Positions 26,721 to 39,916 of a stretch of DNA of 64,000 bases are shown here, in pieces. A program made the translations under genes and the position numbers. This stretch comes from Paramecium tetraurelia. Lineage: Eukaryota; Ciliophora; Oligohymenophorea; Peniculida; Parameciidae. The notes beneath the pieces are model-generated. The model worked only from the letters and a program-made list of their open reading frames with translations. It made no database searches and was not told where the DNA came from. Positions within the stretch are counted from its first letter, which is position 1; every line of letters begins with the position of its first letter. The stretch is from NCBI RefSeq assembly GCF_000165425.1, contig NW_001798996.1, forward strand, positions 3,072-67,071, in the 5' to 3' direction.

Positions 26721-28811
26721 TCATTTTTCTATCTTCATTCCTTTATACCACATACAATTAATGACTCTGCCATCCTTGTAAATGTATTTTCCTTTACCAT
26801 GACGCTCCCCATTCAACCATTCTCCAAAAAATAATTTACCATTGTGGTATTCCACCCTTCCTTCTCCAACTTGTTTGTCTAACTCAAAACTAAACTTACA
26901 TGATTTTCACTTTACTTTCCAATAAATATGTTCCCATCTGGACTTATCAGAGTTCCTCTTCCATGCTTCATCCCCTTCTTAAATGACCCTTCATATCGAG
27001 ATCCATCAATATTGACTTACAAACCCTCTCCATCTATTTAGTTGTTCACAAAAGTGCCTTAATAATAAGATCCATCCGGTTGTATCAACTTTCCAAAGCC
27101 TTGCTTTTTCCCCTCCACAAATTGTCCTTCATAATAGAGCCCATCCGGCCATTTTTATTTGCCATATCCATTTTATTTATCATTCTTCCAATTTCCTTCA
27201 TAAATAACTCCGTCGCTGTTAGTAAATACACCATGTCCATTAGCCTTATCATGTTTCCATTCCCCTTCATACACATCACCTTCGCAACTAATATATCTTC
27301 CAAATCCATTACATTCATCATCCTTCCACTCTCCATCATAAATTGATCCTAAATAATTTTATCATTCATTAATTTACCATCTTTCCATATCAATTTCCCC
27401 TATCCTTCCCTCTTCTACTGAAACAGCTCTCCTATGTATATACTCTCTAATAATTCACTTAATATTTACTGTCTGACAATGTTAACTAATACACCTTCTT
27501 GCCGTGAGATCTATCGCTACCATTCATAGATGTATCAGTGATATGGCTATTGTAAATTGACCCATTCCTGTGTTCGATTTCAGTATTCTTATGCAAAAAA
27601 TTGTCAATTATTGCCTTGTCTTCCTATAAGTCTAACCATTTCACCCTTTTCCCTTCAGCCCACTCTCCATACCTATATTCACCAGAAGGAGCCTAGTACA
27701 ATCCAATTCCATGTTGTTTTCCAAGTTTCCACTCCCCAATATATTTCCTACCATCATTCCAAATAAATGTTCCTAATCCTTATTTTTTATCATCCATATA
27801 ACTAATGTAACTCTAATTTAATACCCTCCTTCATATGATCTGCCATCCGCCCAAATAGTCTTGCCCATTCCCCACATCTTATTATAGACCCATTCTCCTA
27901 CATAGCTTCTCCCATCAGTCCAATGATGTGAGCCATATCCATGTATGTCATCCATTTCAAATTCCCCTTCATAATAGGATCCATCTTGGAAAACTAACTT
28001 GCCTTTCCCATTCTTCTTCCCTTCATAGTATTCACCCTCATAGGAAGCACTGTCGATCCAAGATTCCTTCCCGTAAATATGTTTTACACTATTTTTCCAA
28101 TATCCAACATAGGTGGCACCTTATTAATAAAAGTATTCTCCAAATCCGAAAATATCCCCTTCATGCCAATAACCACAGTAAATATCTCCGTTCTAATAAG
28201 TTTTCTTACCAAACCCATGTTGTTTATTATTCTTCCACTGGCCTTCAAAAACAGATCCTAATTTTGCTTTAATTTTGTTACATACCATCTTAAAATTTTC
28301 CAATACCCAAGCCATGCTTCATGTCATCAAGCATTTGGCCATCATATTCGATTTCTTCTGAAATGATGCGTTAAAAGCTAAATTTTGTTTGTATTTGTTA
28401 TGTGATCTTTTCGGATGTGTATATTTTATCCAATGATTGATTTAGTAAATGCTCTAAATCTTCTTGTGGGATGGTTTTTGAACTCTAAACAATTTGATTA
28501 TTCTCAATAACGCAATCTATGTTCTCGCCATCAATCTTGATTACTTTTCCAAGCATTTTATGATCTTCCCAATATCCTTCAAAAATAATACCTTTTTTAG
28601 ATTGGCTAAATTACCATTTGGATATATTTGAATTCCTTTGCCATGTCTTTAATTGTTTTTCCATTCGCCCTGATATATGGAATCTAATGATTCAGGCATA
28701 AAATACACCATCTCCTAAGATGACTTTCTAGTAAAGAGAATATTCGGATTCCTGTTTGAAGGATGCGGCTGATTGTTAGGAGGTACAATTTTGAAATTCT
28801 TGTCTAGACAT
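26721..28811 (-). CDS. MORN-repeat protein
   Basis: About 660 residues made of MORN repeats: YQGEWKNNQRHGKGIQIY, YDGEWKDDECNGFGRYI, YEGQFVEGKKQGFGKLI, FFGEWLNGERHGKGKYIY and many more. Introns 28684-28706, 28258-28285, 27802-27824 and 27349-27377 join repeats in frame. MORN proteins organise membranes and cytoskeleton, often in cilia and basal bodies. The repeat series is broken by one-base slips at 28593-28598 (T6), near 27482-27486 and near 26895-26902; at each, one inserted base restores a perfect repeat. End is TGA 26723-26721. Confidence 0.82.
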
Positions 28812-28847
28812 TAATGATAAATTAAATTATAACTATCAATTATAAAT

Positions 28848-30306
28848 TCATTATAATGTGGATGCTAATTGAATTATATGGTCATTTTATCTGAGTTTTT
28901 CCAAATGTTTGAAACCCCCTAATTTTTCAAATATTTATTTTGAGTTCTCATCAATAAATAAGTGAAGTACTGCTTTTAAAGCCAAATAGATTGCGTTTGG
29001 ATCATAGATCTCTCTAAAGAAGTCGACTAATAGATTGATGACTCCATTGTTGATTAGGTCCCCATAAAATGTAGGATCACAATTGACAATGTAAGTGGAC
29101 ACAAAGTAGCCTAATTCCAATTTCATTTTAAGATCTGCCTTCTCATACTATTCATAAATGCCTTGAAAGAGCACTCTCAATTCATTATGAAATCCTCGAT
29201 GCGTGGCTAGATTAGAGAACGTAGAATAGACCTTGACCTAATGATTAGAGTTCTTGATTCGGAACAATTCATCCACAATTGGATACCCAAGTAGTAGCTA
29301 TAAAAATAAATCAAGCTACATACATCAAGGACTTCATCTGATTGGTGACCTGAGAGATAGTTGATAAAGTTAATTGAATGATTGGGGTTAGAAAACAATT
29401 TCATGCAAAAAGCTCTGTAAATAGTTAAGAATTGTGCACAATTGTAATCTTTAATCATCTCGCAGAGCCCATTTACACTCTCAAATCTGATACAATTGAA
29501 TATAAAGTCTAGGATTTTTTGAAAATTCTCGTTTCTAGAGTTGGAACAAAAGTTCTTTATTATGGAGGCTGCTAAATTCATAATCATTTCTGAATTCTGT
29601 CTTTTCAAACGATATAGGAATGCATCATAGAAATTTGAATCGAGGAGAATTCGATCGCAGGCCTGTTCTTCTACGGTCATATTGTAAATCAATTCAAAAA
29701 CTCTATGCAAGATGACTTCATATTTTGATTTAATGAGAAGGTTGATTTGGTTAAGGAAATGACCATTGCCGTAATCCAATAAATAATTGACGCAATCATC
29801 TGCCAGTGTTAGGTTGATCAAAATCCATAAACTGTTGTTTGTTAACTCCACTGTGTTGACATCATCTGCGTAGGTTGGAGAGCAGTACTTAATCAATTCA
29901 GGCATTAAATTGTCTTGCTTTAGAGATGATAGTTTACTTTTGATGGAGTTGTAGAAGTCGTTGATGTACTCTTGAACCTTCATTGAAGCCACCTTCATGC
30001 TTAAAATTTTAATTTATGAGAGAACCTAAATGTAATTTATGTTGATGTACTAGGGTATTTCGCTCTGGAAATAGTTTGTACTCCTCATATAATTCTTCCA
30101 GCTTTTGAGCGATTTCAGAGATTGTTAATCCAGATTCAAATAATTAATTTAACTCTTTGATTCAAAATATACTCATTACTCTCATTGAATGGATTGCTTT
30201 CGTAATTGTGATTGCTATTTGTTATAATCCTTTTCTTTTTGAAGATCTCTTCCCTCGCAGATTTTTAAATGGAATTTCTAAAATACTCCCTCTTTAATTT
30301 AAGCAT
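28848..30306 (-). CDS. Importin-alpha-like armadillo-repeat protein
   Basis: 460 residues, exactly in frame after removing introns 30155-30179, 30026-30050 and 29298-29323. The N-terminus is a basic helix (LKREYFRNSIQKSAREEI followed by FKKKR), like an importin-beta-binding domain. Helical repeats follow, with NNSLWILINLTLADDCVNYL and MNLAASIIKNF typical of ARM units, then LGYPIVDELFRI and a last repeat ending at TGA 28850-28848. Expected role: adaptor for nuclear import of NLS cargo. The repeats are divergent, so another ARM protein is possible. Its ATG is 11 bp from the ATG of RSP9 on the other strand. Confidence 0.68.
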
Positions 30307-30317
30307 TAATTATTATA

Positions 30318-31236
30318 ATGAATATTTCATTCAATGATTTGAAATTTGTACAACAAATAGGCCAGACCCTTAATCTTGAAGAGAGGTACTCAATTTTATT
30401 CATACAACCAGAATGAGGATACAATTGGCAATCCTTAAGATCCAGGAACATTATGTTTTTGATGAAGTTCTATTTTGGGGCAGAGTTGAGGGAGTCGAAA
30501 AGGACTATTACATAGCTCTTGGAATTCAATATAAGGGCCAGTACGACTTCCCATTGAAAAAATTCTTTTGGAGGTACAAAAACATCCATTTTTTAATAAA
30601 GTTCCAATAATTATCATTTTGCCGAATTACCAAAATATAATGAAGAATTTGCACAAAGAGCTGAAACCTTAAGAGAGCCCTTTACAGGATAGCATGAACA
30701 CATAGTATTTAGAACAGATGAAGAAATTAATTTTGAGGACTCACTAGAAATTCCTGCGTAACTGCCAGCTAAAAATTTCTCAGAATTGGAGAGACTATCC
30801 TATGTAGTTTAATCAATTGAATTTCAATGTGCCTCAATTCCAGTGGGCTCATACAGATTGACTCCAACCCATGAATTAATCAAGACAACATTCAAGGGAG
30901 TCACTGCAGAATTGAAAAATTACTAGCATTTCAGATAACCCATCAGAAAGGATAAGCAAGATCTCATAGGTTTGCCATATTGATATCCTTTATAGCTCGT
31001 GATGAAGCACTATATAGACCTGACTTCTTAGATTCTTTAGTTGACGATACACCTTATAATTAATGGTCTGTTCAGACTGACTCCACTAAAAGAAATGTAA
31101 ATCACAATTTAATTTGTAGATCACAATTAGAAACTTAATTTGGCCAGGATATTTAAGTTACAATAATGACTATACATTTGGATATGCTTATTTTGGGGAT
31201 GGGATTAAAAATTCGGATTTTGAATTTTTATTATGA
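30318..31236 (+). CDS. RSPH9: Radial spoke head protein 9
   Basis: 271 residues after four introns (30386-30411, 30574-30601, 30970-30995, 31097-31119), close to the usual RSP9 length. Diagnostic stretches: VFDEVLFWGRVEGVEKDYYI, FAELPKYNEEFAQRAE, GSYRLTPTHELIKTTF, ALYRPDFLDSLVDDTPYNQW and the C-terminal WPGYLSYNNDYTFGYAYFGD. RSP9 is part of the radial spoke head that passes central-pair signals to axonemal dyneins. The third intron begins GTT, not GTA. The gene shares an 11-bp spacer with the divergent importin-alpha-like gene, so the two promoters must overlap the 5' ends of both. Confidence 0.93.
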
Positions 31237-31292
31237 TTTCCAACATATAATATATTTTGTTATGTGTTTTATTATTATTATTATTATATAGG

Positions 31293-31620
31293 TCAATGTC
31301 CTAAACATTGATTGATTGCTTCTGAAGCATGTAAATTTACCTATTAAGCAACATAATCATAATAGGCTCTTGATCTGTGTGTGTAAAATCCATAGACTTA
31401 TGAACCAAATATCATTGATCCAACGAATCTAACATATTTACTAAAATTACCTTGGTCCTGTTCTTAAGTATGTAAATCTTCTTAACACAAAGTATGATAA
31501 AACTGCTGTTCCCAATCCAAATTTAAATCCAGTGCTCTCCTCCTATTATAAATCCAAGAAGGCAGTCTTGATATTTTGAACATCGTGAATGTCATATTAG
31601 AAATCTTTTTCTGCACTCAT
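31293..31620 (-). CDS. Small membrane protein of about 100 residues
   Basis: 101 residues after removing intron 31429-31450 (22 nt). It begins MSAEKDFQYDIHDVQNI and has two hydrophobic segments, FGLGTAVLSYFVLRRF and FVGSMIFGSQVYGFY, separated by TYLRTGPR. Size and layout suggest a two-pass organelle membrane protein, perhaps mitochondrial, but I do not recognise the family. It converges with RSP9 (57-bp spacer). Confidence 0.55.
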
Positions 31621-31845
31621 TATTAATAAATATATATATTAATGTAAATACTCTAAAATTAATAATCACTATAAAATATAAATGTGTCCTCAAACCCAAG
31701 AGATAATAACTAAAACTAAGTGGCGAAGTACATATTATCTGTTTATGCTTAAATTGTAGGATTCCCATAGGTATAAAGGTTAAAATTAATCAATCCAAAA
31801 GTAAAGATACTCCCTTCTCAATATTTCAGTCAAGATAAAAGCCAT
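31617..31845 (-). CDS. Possible very small protein upstream of the membrane protein
   Basis: MAFILTEILRREYLYFW... continues through a candidate 22-nt intron that begins with GTACTTCGCC and ends in TAG near 31709-31730. The frame then ends with TGA overlapping the ATG of the next gene. About 70 residues, no family recognised. Codon quality is gene-like, but the start is a guess and this could be 5' sequence of the neighbour. Confidence 0.28.
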
Positions 31846-32032
31846 AATCTACTTAAAGTAGAATTCTAAATTAGTAAGTCTCACAATATCAATCCTCTTT
31901 TTTATGATAATATAAAAATAATCTAAAATTAGATTTGATTCTTTTATTATTCCTATTAGTATAAACCTTTTGTGTTTAATTCCTTTTAAATTCACTTAAT
32001 TTCAATATCCTTATAGATTTCAATTTCTAATT

Positions 32033-34669
32033 TCATATTTGAGGGTTTAAGAGTAATGATTTCTTTTTCTGTGATGCTATGTTCTAAATGAGTTGTCGTT
32101 CAAATTTCTTAATGCCACCAAGATATGCATTTATTATAATTTATTAATATTTAGAATAATTTATAAATAGAAACATTATATCACATTTAAGCTTCATAAT
32201 GTTGTTACATAAAATAATTGAAATACTGAGTTTTCATCAGGTTTTAGATGAACTTTCTATCTTATTCATCATTGTTGTAACTTAACAAAAATTCAATATA
32301 CTCAAATTCCAAACCATTTTCAGCCTATTTTTATGTTTTAAACAATTACTATTACACCATCTACATTATAAGCTGGTAATCTGGAAATGATATAATCATT
32401 AATAATCTTTTTGAAACCCTAGAGAACCTCTTAACTTGTTCTTTGATCAATTTCATCAAAGTAAAACTTAATGACCTTCTTATCGTCAAATTTATTGAAC
32501 TGTCTTTTACTTGGGCTAATTAATATATATAGCAAAAACATTACCTTTGATTACGCATCTGATTATAATTTTCAAGGGTTCCCTATATTTATTGCAAGAG
32601 CCCGCGAAAAGAAGGTATAGCTGTTCCTTCCAAAATGTTGCTAGCCTTACGTAGAAACTTATTTTCTTGATCTCCATCCAAAAATACGAACAAGTGATTA
32701 ATGCAGTAATTAGTAAGTTCCAATGATTAGAAATCAATTTCTGGGAGATTGACCCCAATAATTATTGGAACTGGTGATTGAATCATTTCTAATAGTTGTT
32801 CAGGTACATTATAAATGATTGCTTGTGTCCATTCTAATGGGCGAATTAGGTGATGGAAAAAATGGCTATTTAGTGTCAAATATGATACACGATAGATGTT
32901 AAGATGCTACTATTTTAACACACAAATATAATTGAGACTTCAGACATCATCGCTAAGAATATGGTTAAGATTTCATTGTAATTTAAAACTTACAGGGTTA
33001 CATTTGCACTCCACAATCGCAAATCAATATCCAAATTTAATTGATTTGGAATTTTATACTTGAGCAAACTAGCCAAGGTTGGGATTTCTAACATTTGATG
33101 TCCCTACATAGGTGTGATGGCTTAGATTTTATCCAAGAATTTAGTCAATTCATCTCGAAATTCCTAAATGATATTGAGTTATAACATACAAGTATGATTT
33201 ATTAGCCATCAATTTCTTTCGGAATTTCATTTTCTTCTTAAATATTCATCATCCATCTATTTGATCTATTGAATTTAATTAATTCTAAATAATCTAAATG
33301 CTTAATTACAAATAATTGAAATGAGTAGATCTTGGAATAATTCATAAAATGGGAAGTAAGTCAAAAAGCAATACGTTTTCTTGTATTTCCAGAAAATTCT
33401 TTTCTCTCTGTTTTCAAAATTCGATACAATGTGATCAGGAGTGGTTTCAACGTAATCATCGACAGTTAGGTAAATTCCATAGAGCAGCTTTTCAGGGTTA
33501 GCCTGATACATTAAATTCTGATTAGTATACTCAACGAAATCTTAGGTGGTATCATGATTTTTAATGGCAAACACTGAAAATTTGTCCAATAATTCGTACT
33601 TATTACAGGAGTAAATGATTCTGAAATAATGAATTTAAATACTGTTTTAATCTTTCAACTGAATCATTGGTCTCTATTCTTTTAATTTGATTTCCAAAAG
33701 GATAAACAAAACCTTTGATAATCTCTTCTTATATAGAGCTAATGGAAAGTGGATGATAGGTACATATTTAACTAATCGCTTTTATACAAGATACTTGTAG
33801 GTAGAATCCCCTCTTTAATATTAGGGTCTTATTCAAATTCTCCGAATTCCTTCTTTTCGCAACCCAAGATATAAAATTGTTCATACAATTTCAAAGCAGG
33901 TTATTACACATCTTAAATATCTTCAATAGATTCAATGCAGGATTAATTTCCAACTGAGTTTATTTTTAGATCTTATCCTTCTACATGGTCGGTGTCGGTG
34001 ATGGATGATTTATTACTCAAAAAATTGAGTTGCATAGATTTTCTTAACGAATTGTCCCCTTCTCCAATTTTTTGGCCCTAATAATATGGTTTGTTGTAAT
34101 ACAATTCTATTTGTTTTTTATGGAATTCCATCTGTGATTGCATCTTTTATCTAGATATTCGTTAAGCCCTAGAGATAAGTGGATGATTTTTTGACATTGC
34201 TATTGGGTGCACCGTGTAGTTGTTGATGATCAGGACTGACTTCAATTCTAAGATCGGGTTTTTTGGGTTATGTGTTATCTAACTTAGTCGGGGAGTCCTG
34301 ACTGGTAATGGGATCATAGTCGGTGTTAAGAATTGAGCCAATATTGAGTTGGGAATCCTCTTTAGTGTTTAATTGTTCTAATTCTTTTTTATAGAATTCA
34401 GTTTATGTGTGAGTAGATTGGGTCTACACTACAGGTTAAGAAAGTAGACGGTTTATCAGATCTTTCAACTAAGTGTTGTCTTTCTCAAGGAGGAGATTTC
34501 TCTCCTACTCGAATTCTAATTTCTACATATTGGCAATTAGAATTACTCTTTTTAAGTCTGCGATGATTTTATCGACATCATCATTGTGCTATACTTTGGA
34601 TTTGCTCAGTCCAGGGGGAGTTTGATGTGGTTTATCTTTGTCCTGTGTGGAGGGTTGAGAATGTTGCAT
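32033..34669 (-). CDS. DENN-domain protein
   Basis: The N-terminal 200 residues are Gln/Ser/Thr-rich with a short coiled coil. A uDENN region follows (YVPIIHFPLALYKKRL, then YCFLTYFPFYELFQDLL near 33320). The cDENN core is clear at 32830-32600: EQLLEMIQSPVPIIIGVNLP, then LFVFLDGD. A dDENN-like end has FIQNLMKTQYFNYF near 32230 and the protein stops at TGA 32035-32033. DENN proteins are exchange factors for Rab GTPases, acting in membrane traffic. Several short introns must lie in the middle and I did not place all of them. One frame slip sits at T4 34145-34148. Divergent partner is Fab1, 25 bp away. Confidence 0.72.
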
Positions 34670-34694
34670 AAAATAATTAAATAATCAAAATTAT

Positions 34695-37600
34695 ATGGAT
34701 TAGCAATTATCTGGGGTGCTCATAAAGAGGGATAAATGGAAGGCTGAGAGTAAGGTGACGAAGTGTGAACATTGCGACAGACAATTCTACTATTTGTTTA
34801 GAACCAAACACCATTGTAGGAAATGTGGATTGGTATTTTGTTCGGAGTAACATTATCTATATATTATGGAATAGTTGTAGCAGCAACTTCATCGATGGCA
34901 TTCATTTCGCATAAAACACAGAGAAGAAAGTAAGATTGTGTGGAGTTTGTTATGATTAAGTATTAAAATTGTTGAAAGCATAAGGATACAAATTAGAAAA
35001 TGCATTTGAAACCAGAGTGGTCAGTGTGTCTATTGACAAGGGGTAATTGAATTTATCGAGAAGAGAATCGATACATAAATTGGATGATCAATCCTACTCT
35101 ATCTCCAGATCACAAACCACTCAAGTGACTGAAGAATAGGAGGATAACATGAATAATGATTAGGAATTCAATCCTGAGATCATTTAGGTGAGTATACAAA
35201 GTTATTTTCCCCCTGAAGAGTAGAACAAAAATAAGGAATCTGAATTATTGAAATCCTAATTGTCACTCCTGAAAGAAAAGTGTTATTCTTAAATGGAAAA
35301 TATTTGTGATCATAGTTTAAAGATCTTCATTCAACCTCAACGCAATCACGACAACCACTTCGAAGGACTCAAATCAACGACATTTGAATTTGTGAAGCGA
35401 GCAGTTGAGGACATTTAGTTTTCATCTCTCAACTCCGACCCATTGGACATCACTTGCTATGTGAAAACCAAGTTGCTCCCATACAAGGATTACTCATTGA
35501 CTTGTTACTTCCCAGGAATTGTTATCAGAAAGAACATTGCGTTGAAGAGAATGTAAACTGAACTCTACAAACCTCGTATTTTGATTATCCATGGGAATCT
35601 GGATTTCATAGAAGAGACTTAACAATTTGATGATTTCATATTGAAAGAAAAAAGAGTGCTCCAAGATTACATCGAGAAAATTAAAGAGAACTTCAAGCCT
35701 ACCATTATCATCGTTGAGAAATCAGTCAGTAAAGTGGCATTGGATATTTGTTGCAAATTCAACATCACAGTTGTTCAGAATGTGAAGATCCATCAATTAA
35801 GAAAGATAGCCAAATGCACAGGTTCTAAATTTGTGCGTCTAGACAAATTGGATGGCTATATACAGAAGGAGACATAGGTGACTGGGAATTGTGAGAAGAT
35901 TTTCTTTCGCAATTTCCCAAGGCCAACTCTTGACAAATAGGATGTAAGTGGAAAGGATAATACACTGATGTTCATTGAAACAAAGGACGGCAAGAATGGA
36001 GTGACAATTATGTTATCAGGACCACAGGAAGATTTACTATAAAAATGGAAATAGTGCATTGTTGGATGCATGAGATTGGGCAAACACTTCGATGTGGAAA
36101 GATACATAATAGTGTGTGAGTAGAAATTAAGATAAAATAAACAATTCAATTTTTGTGTGGGTGATTTTACAAAGTTTTTACATGAAAAGGTGAATCTCAA
36201 AGAAGTCATCAAACCTGATCTAGCTTATGTAAAAATTAATTATGCTAGAGCAGACATTCACAACTTTAATGATATCAAGGACATGAATGCCCTATTGGCT
36301 TATTAAAAAGAGTTTCCACCTCAGAAGGATAAGGTGGTTGACTTCTTTGCTGATATGTGCAACATGCCAACTGAGAAACCCAAGGCTTATTATCAATCAA
36401 ATGATGATATGTCCATAGGTGCATTCATCATTCTCAAAGTGGCTAATCTGCAATTCAGATGCGAATATTGTAAATTGCCCCGGAATAGTCATGTTTCCAT
36501 CTATTACAATGCTGGCAGATATGTGAAATTCAGTGTGGATGGGTCGATGAATCAAATCAAATAGATAGTGTTGCAGAAGGAATAATCGCAAGTTCAGCAG
36601 AGTGATGAGAATAGAACATTTCTATTGAAAGACTTGCCAAGCATCATCAAACAGAATCATTCCAATGAAAAGATATAGATTGAAACTTACTTCGAATGCA
36701 ATCTCTGCATGCAACAACTAACAGATAGGGTCATCTTGAGTTAGAAATACTTGGAGTACTCCTTCTTAAGATTCTTGTAGCAATTGTTCCTCACTCAAAA
36801 CAATAGTACAAATCAATTTCAGAATGCAACATCATGCAATCACACTCAAGTGTAAAGAGTCTACTCCTATTACGGGTATCAGATGAAAGTGATGGTGGGG
36901 GAATTCGATGTCTATCAAACTACCTTGTTGAATTTCTCTGATAGTTCATTAAGTGATCATCTAAAAATTTGGGAGTAGAACTACATCAGACAACACAGAG
37001 ATGAATTGATGAATAAGTTGAATACCTTTGGAATTACATTGATCAATCTCATACCCAAATCATTAGCCAAAGGCGAGATTGATTTACTCATCAAATCAAT
37101 TAAACAACTCAAGGAGGAATGCGAGAAGATACTGGCTGAAACACAATACACATCAATCTTTTAAGTTCTCAAGTAGTCCCAAGACTTTGGACTCCAGTAC
37201 AAGAACATCATGCAAAGTATCCAAGAACACAAGAAGAAGAAGGAATTGAATCCAGATTTTAAAAATATCATACAGAATGCTGCTGTGAATTTGAAGAATC
37301 AAGATTCCATCTTAACCAATAACACCAATACCATCAAGACTACTTATGAATTAGAGAAGGTTGATTCTGGAAACAATTTAAATGAAGTCAAGCAGTATCA
37401 TTCGAATTAAGAATTAGAAGAACACCATCTCCAATCAGGATAAAAACATTCATTATAAGAAATTGAAGAAACAAATCATAGAGAAAGTTCAGGAAAGAAT
37501 GATTTGAGTGATCTTATCATACCACCCAATTTTTCATCTGACGCTGACATCCAATAGTCACCTCTATTTGTTAGAAATCACAGAAGAAATGGATCTGAGA

Positions 37601-39170
37601 TTCAAAACAACTACGTCATTAATTTAGTTGATGCCAATCAAGGGTTACAACAATCCATTCAAAAAACTCATCATGATTCCAATAAAGACCTTGACAATGT
37701 GAATATTAACCAATCTAACAATTTCATCCCTGCTGTCGATGTCAATTAGAATAATAACTTCTAAAAAGAATGGAATATAAGTTCCTTCCTTGCAGAATAA
37801 TAGAAATTGATCAAGTCTCAGATGATTTATGTAAATGTTTATTCTTTACTCTAGGAATTTGTTCCAATCTACGAGAATCAGCCCTTATCCTATTTATCGT
37901 TCACACTCAATCACCCCAAATACATCAATGAAATTTATCAAAAAGAAAGTAATTATGCCCATTATTAACTTAAGATTTTGGCATGATTGAGTCTGTTCAA
38001 AAATCATCTGAGTAGGCTAAACTGTTCTTCTAATAATTATTATCCCCCAAGGAACAGAAGTAAGAAGTTGAAAACATCAGATACATGAGTGTTGATTTAG
38101 GTAACAATAATTTAAATCAATAATAAATATATTAGAAATAGGATAATAGGGACATCTTTGTATTGAAAATCAATTACGATGTTGAAAAAAAGAATGAAAA
38201 ATCAAATACTTTGATAATGCAATAACAATAAATCTAAAACAACCTATCCTCTCAATTTGATGATGCTCAAACACTATAAGAAAAATCATTACCATTAAAT
38301 AATCCTTAATAATTTGTACCCACTGCCCAAGCTAGAAAAAACAAGTGGATTGAAGTGTTAATCTACTTTCCTACTCAATTTGAAGCTCTTAGATTACTTG
38401 CAGGAATCACCTTAGCTTAATTCATCAAATCCATCTCATCCACTAATATTTGGAGTGCATCTGGAGGTAAGTCTCAGTCTAAATTCTACAAATCCAATGA
38501 CGAGCTATTTGTATTCAAAAAATTAGAATAAGACAAAGAGTTTATGATGTTTAAACAATTTGCCCTAGACTATTTCAAACACATGTACAGACACTTTTAT
38601 GAATCCAAACCCTCTCTATTAAGCAAAATCTTTGGAATGTTTGAAATTAGAGACAGAGGACAAACCGAGTACTTTTTAGTCATGGAAAATCTGTATTTCG
38701 GAATGGGTGATCCCTCTAATCTCCTGGTGTATGATCTCAAAGGAAGTGAAACCAATAGACTAGAGAAAAAGAAGAAAGGAGTTCTTTTAGATACGAATTT
38801 CAGAATTGACAGAAATTCAGAACCCATACCTATTCTCAAGGAAAATTACAGATACAACGACAGAGCATTCCAAGTACTCATTTCATTCTTATTGTAGATC
38901 GATTGTAAATTCCTAAATAAGCAAAATGTTATTGATTATTCATTATTATTGATCATCGACTAAAAGTAAAAGAAATTGAGGATGGGTATCATTGATTATC
39001 TAAGATTTTACACTTGGGACAAGGAAACCGAACATTATTTAAAATATTTATTAAAAGGAGGAATGGTATTGCTTTGAACTAATAGTTTATAGGTGCCCAC
39101 CATTGTTAATCCTGGAGATTATAAAAAAAGGTTCATTAATGCAATATTAAAATATTTTATACCAGTGTGA
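34695..39170 (+). CDS. FAB1: FYVE-type phosphatidylinositol 3-phosphate 5-kinase (Fab1/PIKfyve)
   Basis: About 1473 residues with introns 34847-34874 and 39066-39092 removed and one base added near 37972. Domain order matches Fab1. A FYVE zinc finger comes first (CEHC, KHHCRKCG, CSDC, CGVC; the usual WxxD is replaced). A TCP-1/GroEL-like domain follows (about residues 200-430: YFPGIVIRKNIALKRM, LIIHGNLDF). A long linker precedes the C-terminal PIPK kinase with ASGGKSQSKFYKSNDE, DLKGSETNR, VIDYSLLLI and MGIIDYLRFYTWDKE, ending near VPTIVNPGDYKKRF. Enzyme: makes PI(3,5)P2 on endosomes or lysosomes, controlling membrane traffic and osmotic balance, relevant to contractile vacuoles. Confidence 0.93.
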
Positions 39171-39264
39171 ATAAATAAATTATTAATACTTTTCTTTTCA
39201 ATAATATTAGTAAAATTTGTCAACATATCTGATATTTTAACCCATTCTGCTGCCGATTTCATTA

Positions 39265-39464
39265 TCAATAACATATTATTGACATCAACCATGATTCACT
39301 TCTACCTTCTTTTGCCTGTTTGTCTGATCCTTTATTTTCAACATACTTGAGCTTTATAAAATAGATATTCAATAATACTTTAGTTATCTAACCTATTACA
39401 TAAGGTTTTTCAATATAATCTCGTTTAGTTACCAACTTAGATAGAAAGTAGTAATTGAAAACAT
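39265..39464 (-). CDS. Possible small ORF, unknown
   Basis: A protein-like minus-strand frame includes KRDYIEKPYVIGQITKVLL and KGSDKQAKEGRSESW and ends at TGA 39267-39265. The ATG at 39464 needs a one-base correction to join it. An alternative frame continues toward 39170, antisense to the Fab1 3' end. No family recognised. Confidence 0.3.
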
Positions 39465-39619
39465 TTATATTAATATTATAAAATCAATTACTTGCTTTTT
39501 AATATAAAATATATGACTCTATTCATTTTTCTGGCCTGATTAGATCGTAATTTAACTTTTCTCGAATCAAGAATAAGCAAAAATTGAAAAAATTACAATA
39601 GAATTTTTTTTAATATATT

Positions 39620-39916
39620 TCACAAATTTCTAAAACCACCATCTTTTTTAATTTCTAAAGTGAGGACAATAGCACTCTAATTATTCATTTAGCAATATTC
39701 GTTAAGTAATTGATTTGGATTTAACCTAATCCGGTCATAAACCAAAGTTATTGCTTCTTAAGGCATTTCAAGTAAGCTTGAGAGGTTTTCTATTATTGTT
39801 TGAATTTCAACAGTGGATTCGCAATTTATAACGTAATTTTTGCTCTTTTCTGGATATTCAATCATAATTTATATCATATCTTGCTCACCTTTATCTGTAA
39901 TTTTCTAATCACTCAT
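39620..39916 (-). CDS. Ubiquitin-like protein 1, Gly-Gly near the C-terminus
   Basis: 98 residues, no intron. A 13-residue N-terminal extension precedes a beta-grasp-like sequence: MIQIMIEYPEKSKNYVI, ESTVEIQTIIENLSSLL, AITLVYDRIRLNPNQLL and AIVLTLEI. It ends KKDGGFRNL, so the di-glycine is followed by four residues, as in Ubl precursors that need trimming. Ubiquitin landmarks such as the I44 patch are not conserved. It may be a SUMO-like or other Ubl modifier, or a non-conjugated Ubl. A second Ubl gene lies at 47597. Confidence 0.6.
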
